NCBI GenBank assembly: GCA_025435355.1
Contig: JANJFQ010000008.1
Location: 1 to 33,031 of the forward strand
From: Candidatus Methanophagales archaeon
Lineage (GTDB): Archaea; Halobacteriota; Syntropharchaeia; Alkanophagales; Methanospirareceae
Length of the DNA: 33,031 bases
Direction: 5' to 3'
Position numbers and translations under genes: made by a program. This document shows, one piece after another, positions 23,783 through 30,399 of the stretch. The notes below the pieces were generated by a model. It saw nothing but the letters and a program-made list of their open reading frames with translations, did not search any database and had not been told where the DNA came from. Numbering within the stretch: position 1 is the first letter of the stretch; each line of letters opens with the position of its first letter.

Positions 23783-24631
23783 ATGAATACAAAAATAATT
23801 TTTGCTATGGTTGTAGTAGGAATCCTACTAACCGGTGTTGGAGCAGCTACATTGCTACCAGTTCCAGATGAAGTAAAAGACAAAGGAAAAGCACCTGAGA
23901 ACGTTCAGGTTATCAAAGCAGTGGAAGATGGTGTATGGGTTCGTATGCCTAACGGAATGGAACGGATGGTTACAGTGCATTACATAGACCAAGATTGCGA
24001 TAAAAACCAACATAGGGATAAGGATCGAGATAGAATAAATCGGAGTAAAGTGAGTCCTGCAAAGCCTGATTGGGTTGACGACAAAAAGGACAAAGATGGC
24101 TGCTACGATTTCTTAGGAAAGGGTGTGCTGTGGAAAAAAATGCCTGTAAGCTACGTAATACATCCTGATCTCAATGCAGATGCCGTTTTTGCAAGTGCAG
24201 AGACGTGGGACGAAGAAACAAATGTTGAACTTTTCAACAATATATACAGTAGTGATTACGATGCGAATTACGATGTGGATAGTCCAGACGGTAGAAACGA
24301 ATTATCTTTCGGTGATTACGAGCAGGATGGAGTTATAGCAGTTGCTGTAGTTTGGGCGTTTTACACTGGAAAACCAGCCAATCGAGAAATTTTTGAGTTC
24401 GACGTTATGCTGGACACTGATTTCTGGTGGAGTGATCAGAAGTCTCCTGGCCTGATGGACATACAAAATATCGCAACTCACGAGTTGGGACATGGACTTG
24501 GATTAGCGGACATCTACTCTGATAGCTGTGATTTCGTAACGATGTATTATGGTAGTTCTTCTGGAGAAATAACAAAACGAACACTCACAACGCATGATAT
24601 AACAGCACTGCATCTTTTGTATGGTGAGTGA
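23783..24631 (+). CDS. Matrixin-like zinc metalloprotease (M10-type), exported
   Basis: 282 residues. Signal peptide MNTKIIFAMVVVGILLTGVG followed by a charged, probably propeptide-like region rich in Asp/Lys/Arg (about 70-110). The catalytic domain starts near GVLWKKMPVSYVIHPDLNAD. The zinc site is HELGHGLGLADIY (HExxHxxGxxD, metzincin form) and the Met-turn is in VTMYYG. It would cleave proteins outside the cell or in the envelope. AGGAGGTGAT (23762-23771) is the ribosome-binding site, ten bases before ATG 23783. A nearer ATG at 23773 is in another frame, part of a 54-codon frame from 23707 that may be a leader or nothing. Confidence 0.82.
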   Translation: MNTKIIFAMVVVGILLTGVGAATLLPVPDEVKDKGKAPENVQVIKAVEDGVWVRMPNGMERMVTVHYIDQDCDKNQHRDKDRDRINRSKVSPAKPDWVDDKKDKDGCYDFLGKGVLWKKMPVSYVIHPDLNADAVFASAETWDEETNVELFNNIYSSDYDANYDVDSPDGRNELSFGDYEQDGVIAVAVVWAFYTGKPANREIFEFDVMLDTDFWWSDQKSPGLMDIQNIATHELGHGLGLADIYSDSCDFVTMYYGSSSGEITKRTLTTHDITALHLLYGE

Positions 24632-24657
24632 GAAATCACTCATTCTTTTTATTTTTT
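24626..24657 (+). terminator. Hairpin plus T tract overlapping the metalloprotease stop
   Basis: GAGTGA (24626-24631) and TCACTC (24636-24641) form a perfect 6-bp stem with a GAAA loop, followed by ATTCTTTTTATTTTTT. The left arm contains the stop codon. Confidence 0.7.
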
Positions 24658-24670
24658 AGTGATTGTATAT

Positions 24671-24694
24671 AAAATCCGTGTAATCCTGTGGTTA
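24671..24694 (+). repeat. Dispersed 24-bp repeat, copy 2
   Basis: AAAATCCGTGTAATCCTGTG followed by GTTA, in the gap between the metalloprotease terminator and the end of the ArsG-like gene. 22 of 24 positions match 16552-16575. Confidence 0.55.
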
Positions 24695-24695
24695 G

Positions 24696-25406
24696 CTAAA
24701 CAAATAAAATAAAATAATAAAGCCCAATTACCACAAAAATCACCCCGATAACGGTTCTTAGCACCTTCTCGAATTTATAAACATTCTGAACGTGTTTGTT
24801 AATTTCCTGTGCGCCGAGATAAAATAAAACTGCGAAAATAATAACAGGGATTCCTGTTCCGAGTCCATAGAATGCAGGTAATATTATACCCTCGCCGGAG
24901 GCGAGTCCAAGCGGTATCAATGCACCGAAAAATAAAACTGCACTGTAAGGACAGAACGCTAAGGCAAATAGAGCTCCTATGAAGAATGCACCTATCAATC
25001 CGGAGTCAGCGGTTTTTTTGCTCAGTTTCTCTGTAATTCTTCCACTACCAACAGTAAAATTGAAATGTATACTACCTATCATAAAGAGCCCGGATATAAT
25101 CAAGATAACACCTAAAATTTCACCGTGGATGCTCTGGACTGTAAGTGAGAGGTCTATCACATTCATGCCAATTAAAATTATACCCGCGCCTAATACAGAA
25201 TATGTGAACGTGCGTCCGAGAGTGTAAACGAGTCCATTTAAAGGTGTATGATCAGGATTTTTAATATCTCGTGAGATATATGCAATTGCTGCTATGTTCG
25301 TTGCCAGAGGGCATGGACTGATGGACGTTAAAACACCAAGTAAAAATGCAACGAGTATCACAAATTCTGTGTTCGCTATAAAATCCTGTATGACCGATTC
25401 AAGCAT
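24696..25406 (-). CDS. arsG: ArsG-family (CcdA-like) membrane protein
   Basis: 236 residues, six membrane segments. FLLGVLTSISPCPLATNIAA (Cys in SPCPL) and FALAFCPYSAVLFFGAL (Cys in AFCPY) are the two redox Cys sites of the CcdA/DsbD fold. The string SPCPLATNIAAIAYISRD is characteristic of the ArsG branch, named for efflux of aromatic arsenicals. It is the last gene of the ars transcription unit, starting 1 base after the stop of arsF. In this setting it could exchange electrons with the thioredoxin-like ArsE and ArsF or move an arsenical; sequence does not separate the two. Name assigned by resemblance. Confidence 0.75.
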   Translation of the reverse strand: MLESVIQDFIANTEFVILVAFLLGVLTSISPCPLATNIAAIAYISRDIKNPDHTPLNGLVYTLGRTFTYSVLGAGIILIGMNVIDLSLTVQSIHGEILGVILIISGLFMIGSIHFNFTVGSGRITEKLSKKTADSGLIGAFFIGALFALAFCPYSAVLFFGALIPLGLASGEGIILPAFYGLGTGIPVIIFAVLFYLGAQEINKHVQNVYKFEKVLRTVIGVIFVVIGLYYFILFV

Positions 25407-25407
25407 T

Positions 25408-25923
25408 TTAGTCTCCCTTTTTTAGCGCATCCAATTTATTTTTGAATACTTTTATGTAATCCTCTTTATCCCAGACATAATTCCACATCTCAGTTGCATC
25501 TATTATCTCTTCTTTACCATCTTTTATAACGTTAATATAGAGCGAAGAACCCATAACACCATACTTTTTTACTAAAATTATGTTTTCGGGGTCCTGAAAA
25601 TTAACAGTTTCGTAACTTATTTTTCCTGTTTTATAATCCTCTGGAAAGTGTAGTTCTAATGTTTCTTTTGCAAAGTTACCGAGGTTTGCGCATGACGGAC
25701 ACGGACGTGCTGGCTCAAATTTAACAACCTTTATTGACGTTATATTTGCGGGTTCCGGGATTGAAGCCGTAGGTTTTATGTCCTGAGTTGTATTTTGCAG
25801 TGAATTGTTTGTCACCTCATCGTTTTCTTTTTCCGGTTCAATACACCCGCAAAATAAAATCGTTATTAAAATGCCGGTTATTATAATTCCTGCAACCAAA
25901 CATGATTTTTGTTCTTGATTCAT
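25408..25923 (-). CDS. arsF: ArsF-family thioredoxin-like lipoprotein
   Basis: 171 residues from ATG 25923, which overlaps the arsE stop as ATGA; a start 12 bases upstream is less likely. The N-terminus has a membrane segment (CLVAGIIITGILITILFCGC) ending in a lipobox-like Cys, then a Thr/Asn/Pro-rich linker. The thioredoxin-like domain has VVKFEPARPCPSCANLGNFA (CPSC), VNFQDPENIILVKKYGVMGS and SLYINVIKDGKEE, matching the ArsF family (named as a nitroreductase subunit acting on nitrophenyl arsenicals). Exposed on the outer face of the membrane by inference. Between arsE and arsG, as in known arsEFG clusters. Confidence 0.72.
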   Translation of the reverse strand: MNQEQKSCLVAGIIITGILITILFCGCIEPEKENDEVTNNSLQNTTQDIKPTASIPEPANITSIKVVKFEPARPCPSCANLGNFAKETLELHFPEDYKTGKISYETVNFQDPENIILVKKYGVMGSSLYINVIKDGKEEIIDATEMWNYVWDKEDYIKVFKNKLDALKKGD

Positions 25924-26153
25924 TCCAGCACCCATTTTTTTATTTCCTCCGTGTTTGGAATTCTTCCGCTCGCTTTAACCACTCCATTGATAACTACTGC
26001 TGGCGTCATCATTACACCAAAACTTATTATTTTATCTATATCCTCTACTTTTTCAACCTCGGAATCAACACCGAGTTCCTCTACGGCTTTCTTTGCATTT
26101 TCGTATACTTTTCTACATTTCGGACAGCCCGTTCCCAAAATTTTAATCTCCAT
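25920..26153 (-). CDS. arsE: Small thioredoxin/glutaredoxin-like redox protein (ArsE-like)
   Basis: 77 residues: MEIKILGTGCPKCRKVYENA with redox pair Cys10-Cys13, then the cis-Pro motif GVMMTPAVVINGVVKASGRI. This is the compact archaeal redox-active disulfide protein family. Gene order (E, F, G) and the 4-bp overlap with the next gene support the ArsE assignment. A paralogue with a C-terminal zinc ribbon lies at 29982-30398 and a remnant at 28828-28908. The ribosome-binding site is poor, so expression may depend on the upstream MtrA-like gene 36 bp away. Confidence 0.78.
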   Translation of the reverse strand: MEIKILGTGCPKCRKVYENAKKAVEELGVDSEVEKVEDIDKIISFGVMMTPAVVINGVVKASGRIPNTEEIKKWVLE

Positions 26154-26189
26154 TTTTTTGTTTCTTGATAGGTTACTATATTATTATAT

Positions 26190-26471
26190 TTAGCCCTTCT
26201 CCTCCCCCAGCATCTCTGCCAAATATCTGATGTTTGGGTTTGCAACCAGGTTACACACCATCTTTTCTATCCCGATGTTCTCAGTTTGAAGCATCCCTGC
26301 CAAAGCCGCGCCTGCATCCAAAGCTATCATCACAAGCTCTTCAAGCTCACCGGGTATATTAAAGTCAAATGTATTGAGTATAACGCATACCGCAACAGGC
26401 GAATAGTCATTCCCTCTTGCGTATCTCCCTTCCTCCGGTGGGTATTCCTCAGGTGGCTTTACTTTAAGCAT
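26190..26471 (-). CDS. MtrA-like corrinoid-protein fragment
   Basis: 93 residues. EYPPEEGRYARGNDYSPVAV, then LDAGAALAGMLQTENIGIEK and MVCNLVANPNIRYL match the N-terminal two thirds of the MtrA cytoplasmic domain (methyl-tetrahydromethanopterin:CoM methyltransferase subunit A). Homology ends at about MtrA residue 73 and the frame closes with AEMLGEEKG, just before the segment that carries the cobalt-coordinating His84. No membrane anchor. So corrinoid binding in the MtrA manner is not expected. GAGGTAA seven bases before the ATG suggests that it is still translated. First sizeable gene after the ArsR-type operator, upstream of arsEFG. Either decayed or recruited for another task. Confidence 0.75.
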   Translation of the reverse strand: MLKVKPPEEYPPEEGRYARGNDYSPVAVCVILNTFDFNIPGELEELVMIALDAGAALAGMLQTENIGIEKMVCNLVANPNIRYLAEMLGEEKG

Positions 26472-26476
26472 ACTTT

Positions 26477-26569
26477 TTACCTCGCTATCGGATTATCTAA
26501 AGCCCCCCTTAAAGAGCTGACTTCTTCCGGGATTCTATCCTTTCCCTTCACCCCCATTTCCTTTCTCAT
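26477..26569 (-). CDS. 30-residue leader ORF at the arsEFG promoter
   Basis: MRKEMGVKGKDRIPEEVSSL followed by RGALDNPIAR. The ATG is just downstream of the operator at 26575-26594 and about 35 bases from the TATA-like AAATATAACA, so it would be the first codon of a nearly leaderless mRNA. The ribosome-binding site of the MtrA-like gene spans its stop codon (GAGGTAA), allowing translational coupling. Not recognised; may be a true small protein or chance. Confidence 0.35.
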   Translation of the reverse strand: MRKEMGVKGKDRIPEEVSSLRGALDNPIAR

Positions 26570-26574
26570 TTTTC

Positions 26575-26612
26575 ATTTCAAATATATTTTAAATATCTTA
26601 TGTTATATTTAG
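26575..26612 (-). promoter_or_regulatory. ArsR-type operator and TATA box for the MtrA-like/arsEFG unit
   Basis: ATTTCAAATATATTTTAAAT (26575-26594) differs at one base from the perfect palindrome at 31508-31527. On the minus strand AAATATAACA (complement of 26601-26610) lies six bases upstream, in the position of a TATA box, so the operator would cover the transcription start. This is the same arrangement as at the permease promoter. Confidence 0.65.
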
Positions 26613-26648
26613 GTAGGAGGTAAATTTGAAATAAATTATACGAGGCGA

Positions 26649-26990
26649 TTATAGCGATTTTTTTATCTCTGCGATGACTTCTAAAACCTCTTTTCCTAAT
26701 TCCGTCAGGCTATATATTATAAATTTACCTTTTTTCCTATAATCCACTAATTTCGCCTCTTTAAGTAGTTTCAGATGGTAAGATAGTGCTGAATATTTTT
26801 GATCCGTCACTTCAACAAAAACGCACACACAGAAGTCGTCGGCATTCAATGCCTTTAATATCCCTATTCTGATCGGATCAGACAAGACCTTGAAAATAAA
26901 CGCTATGTCTTCAACGTCCTCTTCCACGAGACTCCTTACTTTTTCTAATATCTCCGATGATATGTCATAAGAAGGCGGTATTGCACGCAT
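26649..26990 (-). CDS. arsR: ArsR/SmtB-family metalloregulator
   Basis: 113 residues. Winged-helix core: FKVLSDPIRIGILKALN, then DDFCVCVFVEV and the recognition helix YSALSYHLKLLKEAKLVDYR, followed by a beta wing KKGKFIIYSL. Cys54-Val-Cys56 matches the CVC of the As(III)/Sb(III) site in ArsR (ELCVCDL), although the flanking residues differ. It should repress the ars genes until arsenite binds. Palindromes with the 20-bp consensus flank the gene: one just after it (26575) and a shorter one (27076) before it. No strong ribosome-binding site. Confidence 0.9.
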   Translation of the reverse strand: MRAIPPSYDISSEILEKVRSLVEEDVEDIAFIFKVLSDPIRIGILKALNADDFCVCVFVEVTDQKYSALSYHLKLLKEAKLVDYRKKGKFIIYSLTELGKEVLEVIAEIKKSL

Positions 26991-27075
26991 ATTATATGTA
27001 TTATTTTGGTTATATTAATTTGTAACGCAACGATTAAAACGAGCTTCTGGAGTATCAATGAAGGAGTTATCCATT

Positions 27076-27093
27076 ATTTCAAAAAAATGAAAT
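27076..27093. promoter_or_regulatory. Variant ArsR-type palindrome upstream of arsR
   Basis: ATTTCAAAAAAATGAAAT has the same half-sites (ATTTCA and TGAAAT) as the 20-bp operator but a spacer shortened from 8 to 6 bases. It lies 86 bp before the arsR start and overlaps the end of the small MtrA remnant. The spacing difference makes binding uncertain. Confidence 0.4.
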
Positions 27094-27177
27094 ATTATTG
27101 AGTTTCATGTATTTGCCCTCTTCGGGCGGATATTCTGGCGGTTGTTTTACTTTCCTGATTTCTTTATCGCTTTTCAT
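27079..27177 (-). pseudogene. Second MtrA-like N-terminal remnant
   Basis: 32 codons: MKSDKEIRKVKQPPEYPPEE followed by GKYMKLNNISFF. The part KVKQPPEYPPEEGKY parallels KVKPPEEYPPEEGRY of the gene at 26190-26471, after which the frame runs into an A/T-rich stop. It is a truncated duplicate lying on the other side of arsR. Located 13 bases after the Trx-Trx-CcdA gene. Confidence 0.6.
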
Positions 27178-27190
27178 TCAAATCTTCTAC

Positions 27191-28741
27191 TCATATCCAA
27201 CCTAATAGCAGAGAAATTCCCAGGGCAAGCATTATCACTCCAGAAATCAACCTCATGTACTTTCTGGTTCTAAGCCGCCACTCCTCTGCTCTTTCAACTT
27301 TCAAGTTAGCCCAGTAAATCAGGGTTATCAAAACCAGCAAAGGAGCGGTGCGGAATAAGTTGTACCAGAGGAGATAGAAGGTAGAAGCAGAGTCCACACC
27401 TATTTCTGCCATCGTTGTGATATAACTTAACACCAAACCTGTTGTGCACGGCAGCCCGACCAGGGTGGAGAAGGCAGCGAGGAAGACAGCCGATGGCAGC
27501 GTTGCCCTCTTTGCAAGTTTGTTTATTGTCGGCTTCGTTGAATCAGGAATTTTTAGAGAGAACCACCTTCCAAGCCAGAAGAAGTCCTTAACCATGATGA
27601 GTCCCGCAGCCAGTATAAAAGCCGCAACGATAACCTTCACCTCCCACAGGAAAAAGATAACATCAAAAATGTTAACCAGTCCAAGCATGTAGAGAAAGTA
27701 TATTATGAAAAAGGTCGCAAGAAATGCAAACCCGATCTGTAAGATTTTCCTTCTCTCGCCACCAGCACCAAACAAAACTCCCATCAGGTAAAGAAAGACA
27801 GCGATGACGCAGGGATTCACTCCATCCACAGTTCCTAAGATAATCCCAAGCAGAAGGATATGGGTGCCAAAACCTATCTCTGATTCGAATCCGAGGATTG
27901 AAATCGGGATTTTTCTTTCCTCTTCTGGCGTAATCTCACCCGGTTTTGGGAGATACGGTGTCATCCCTCTGATTTTCCACAGGGGGCAGGGGCATCCTTC
28001 TTTTATGCAACGTTTAACTTCGTCCTCCAGGTTCTCAATTATCGCTCTGTCTCCAACAAGGTATCTGTCGCCAATAAAAGCAGCGGGGAAACCTGCGTAT
28101 TCAAGCCCGTAGAGTTCTTTGAACTTTTCATATAACTCTTTGTTGGTTTCATTTGTGGCTTCGTATTCGTTGATTGTCGCAGTGTACTCCTGCTCCAGTT
28201 GGTCTAAAAGCGGTAGAACTCTCTCGCACTGGGAGCAGTTATCACGTGTAAAAACATGGATACAAAGCTCTTGATGCTCTTCGACTGCTCTCGGTGTCGG
28301 AGTTTGTGTTAAAGTGGGCGTAGGGGTTGGAGTAACACTCAGTGTCGGAATTATCCCCTCTCCTGCATCCGGACATCCATATTGGATGCAATTTTTCACC
28401 AGATCTTCTATCTGCTTTCCTGTGGTTGCGTCCGTGTGGTATCCGACGACGTAATCATTTCCAACGAAAGTGGTTGGAACTCCATGAGGCGGTGGAACGT
28501 CATGGGTTCGTAGAAATTTTTGAAACAGCTCTTCATTTTCTCTGTTATTCCAAGTTTCAAATTCTTTCACTTCCAGTTGCGGATATTTCTGATCCAATTG
28601 TTCTAAAAAAGGTTTTTCTACGACACAGTGGGAGCATCCTTGACCCCAGAAAAAGTAGAGAGTGACGCTGCTGTCAGATGTCTGCGTCGCCGTTGCTATG
28701 GAGATTGCCAAGATACAAAAAAGTATTGTCGCTACTTTCAT
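27191..28741 (-). CDS. Fusion of two exported thioredoxin domains with a CcdA/DsbD-like membrane domain
   Basis: 516 residues from ATG 28741, which has GGGGGTAG five bases upstream; a longer frame adds 17 residues without such a site. Order: signal peptide (ATILFCILAISIATA), thioredoxin domain 1 with FFWGQGCSHCVVE (Cys36, Cys39) and GVPTTFVG cis-Pro, a Pro-Thr linker (TPTPTPTLTQTPTP), thioredoxin domain 2 with RDNCSQCERV (Cys169, Cys172) and GFPAAFIG, then six membrane helices with GVNPCVIAVF and LVGLPCTTGLVL, the paired Cys of CcdA. It resembles DsbD: electrons from cytosolic thioredoxin pass through the membrane to the outer domains. Position between acr3 and arsR suggests arsenic-linked thiol chemistry. 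Confidence 0.85.
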   Translation of the reverse strand: MKVATILFCILAISIATATQTSDSSVTLYFFWGQGCSHCVVEKPFLEQLDQKYPQLEVKEFETWNNRENEELFQKFLRTHDVPPPHGVPTTFVGNDYVVGYHTDATTGKQIEDLVKNCIQYGCPDAGEGIIPTLSVTPTPTPTLTQTPTPRAVEEHQELCIHVFTRDNCSQCERVLPLLDQLEQEYTATINEYEATNETNKELYEKFKELYGLEYAGFPAAFIGDRYLVGDRAIIENLEDEVKRCIKEGCPCPLWKIRGMTPYLPKPGEITPEEERKIPISILGFESEIGFGTHILLLGIILGTVDGVNPCVIAVFLYLMGVLFGAGGERRKILQIGFAFLATFFIIYFLYMLGLVNIFDVIFFLWEVKVIVAAFILAAGLIMVKDFFWLGRWFSLKIPDSTKPTINKLAKRATLPSAVFLAAFSTLVGLPCTTGLVLSYITTMAEIGVDSASTFYLLWYNLFRTAPLLVLITLIYWANLKVERAEEWRLRTRKYMRLISGVIMLALGISLLLGWI

Positions 28742-28827
28742 GAGGACTACCCCCTTCTTGCCAGGATTGCCAGGTTCTCCGAAGCTCATCACGCCTTCCA
28801 GGCGTCTTTTGAAATCGTCTGTCCCCC

Positions 28828-28908
28828 TCAGTTGTTCTTCACCTCTCCTTCTCGGTCGCTTTTACATTTCGCACACGGTGGTGTCGTGCCAAATACTTCT
28901 ATTTTCAC
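28828..28908 (-). pseudogene. ArsE-like redoxin, N-terminal remnant
   Basis: 26 codons from GTG 28908, which directly follows the acr3 stop (TGAGTG): VKIEVFGTTPPCAKCKSDRE followed by GEVKNN. The KIEVFGTTPPCAKCK part equals the redox-site start of small archaeal thioredoxins. The rest of the domain is gone. An inverted repeat ACGCCTTCCAGGCGT (28791-28805) lies between it and the next gene. It shows that a third small redoxin once sat in this operon. Confidence 0.55.
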
Positions 28909-29979
28909 TCAACTAAAGAACCCCCTCGTGCGTTTGCATAGCCATACGAGTGAAAGCATTATCGGAACCTCAGTCAGAACGCCAACGACTGTTGCAAGTG
29001 CCGCGCCGGAATTCACGCCGAATAATGTGGTGGCAACTGCTATCGCAACCTCAAAATGATTGCTGCCAGCGATGATTGCCGTAGGTGCGGCATCCTCATA
29101 CCTCAATTTTATGGGTTTTGAGATGAGATACGTGATTGCGAACACTAATAGGATGTTTGCAACTATCCCAACCGTAATCATACCGATTATCGCTGGCAGT
29201 TCAACCAATTTCTCACCCTGGTAGGTGAAGAGCACTACCAATGTAATTAACAGCGCTATTATTGATATCTTTCCCAAACGAGGAACAAGTTTCTCTTCAA
29301 ACCAGTCCGTACCTTTTCTTTTTATTGTTTGGTCCCTTGTAATCCACCCTGCTATCAAGGGTGTGCAGATGTATATGACTACGGCAAGAGCTATTGTCTT
29401 CCAGGGCACTGCTATGCCAGAGACGCCGATAAGAAATGTAGCCAGCGGAGCAAATAGGAAAACCATTGTCAGAGAGTTTATTGCAGTCATCACAAGCGTA
29501 TGACCCATGTTCCCTTCTGCTAAGTAGCTCCACACAAGGACCATTGCAGTGCATGGAGCCACGCCTAAAAGAATCAATCCCGCTATATATTGCTGAACAA
29601 TAGGTATCTCACCTAAGGGCGTTAGCGTTGCTCCCTGCGGTAAAAACGGTGAAAAAACCACGCCTAAAAATAGCCATGCGAAGAAAGCCATTGTGAATGG
29701 TTTTATCGCCCAGTTCATGAACAATGTGGTGGCTATTGGTTTTGGCGTCCTGATCGCCTTCCTCACTTCTCCAAAGCTAATTTGAACCATTATTGGGTAT
29801 ATCATGGCAAACAGACAGATAGCAATGGGGATAGAGATATGAGCCACTTCCAATATTGCCAGAAGTTCCGAAAGCTGCGGGAATGTCCTGCCAAGAATTG
29901 TGCCTGCAAGTATGCAGATTATAACCCATAAAGTGAGATATTTCTCCCAGATTCCAAGTTTTCTTTCTTTTTTCTCCAT
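28909..29979 (-). CDS. acr3: Acr3-family arsenite efflux transporter
   Basis: Exports As(III) using the membrane potential. 356 residues with ten predicted membrane helices, normal length. YLTLWVIICILAGTILG, then MIYPIMVQISFGEV and ATTLFMNWAIKPFTMAFFAW are N-terminal family marks. LILLGVAPCTAMVLVWSYLA contains the conserved Cys needed for transport, and TAIIAGSNHFEVAIAVATTL is the second signature with its Glu. Third gene in the island, two bases after the thioredoxin stop, so co-transcribed with it and with the permease. A remnant redoxin frame starts at its stop codon. Confidence 0.95.
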   Translation of the reverse strand: MEKKERKLGIWEKYLTLWVIICILAGTILGRTFPQLSELLAILEVAHISIPIAICLFAMIYPIMVQISFGEVRKAIRTPKPIATTLFMNWAIKPFTMAFFAWLFLGVVFSPFLPQGATLTPLGEIPIVQQYIAGLILLGVAPCTAMVLVWSYLAEGNMGHTLVMTAINSLTMVFLFAPLATFLIGVSGIAVPWKTIALAVVIYICTPLIAGWITRDQTIKRKGTDWFEEKLVPRLGKISIIALLITLVVLFTYQGEKLVELPAIIGMITVGIVANILLVFAITYLISKPIKLRYEDAAPTAIIAGSNHFEVAIAVATTLFGVNSGAALATVVGVLTEVPIMLSLVWLCKRTRGFFS

Positions 29980-29981
29980 AT

Positions 29982-30398
29982 TCAGCTTTTCTCCTCACAT
30001 TCGAAGCAGTATTCCTTCCCTGTGTTACTTAAAAATTCACGCCCGCATCCCTTGCACTTCACTCTATAAAGTGATGACTCCTTCTTAGTCTTCCTTGCCC
30101 GCTCCTGAAGGTAGTAAAGGCATGCGCACTGTTCTTCCACCTTATTCTTTCCTGTTCTTCCTGAAATCCAATGCTCTATCTCATCCTTCAAGGGAACCCT
30201 TCCTGTTGACATAAGCTCGTCATCCACAAAGACCGCCGGTGTTACCATAACTCCACGGTCTATAATCTTATCAATATCAGAGACCTCTACAACTTCTGCA
30301 TCCACTTGCAAATCCCGAATTACTCCCTCTACCAACTTTTTTGTTGCCCTGCACTTAGGACAGCCCGGTCCCAAAACTTCTATAATCACCTTTCCCAT
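29982..30398 (-). CDS. Thioredoxin-like protein with C-terminal zinc ribbon
   Basis: 138 residues from ATG 30398, one base after the permease stop; a start at 30419 would overlap the permease. The redox domain reads MGKVIIEVLGPGCPKCRATK (CPKC) and GVMVTPAVFVDDELMSTGRV with cis-Pro. It is fused to an extra region with QCACLYYLQERAR and then VKCKGCGREFLSNTGKEYCF with ECEE, two CxxC pairs that look like a zinc ribbon. The ribbon may bring arsenite or a partner to the redox site (inference). Coupled between permease and acr3. Confidence 0.8.
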   Translation of the reverse strand: MGKVIIEVLGPGCPKCRATKKLVEGVIRDLQVDAEVVEVSDIDKIIDRGVMVTPAVFVDDELMSTGRVPLKDEIEHWISGRTGKNKVEEQCACLYYLQERARKTKKESSLYRVKCKGCGREFLSNTGKEYCFECEEKS

Positions 30399-30399
30399 T

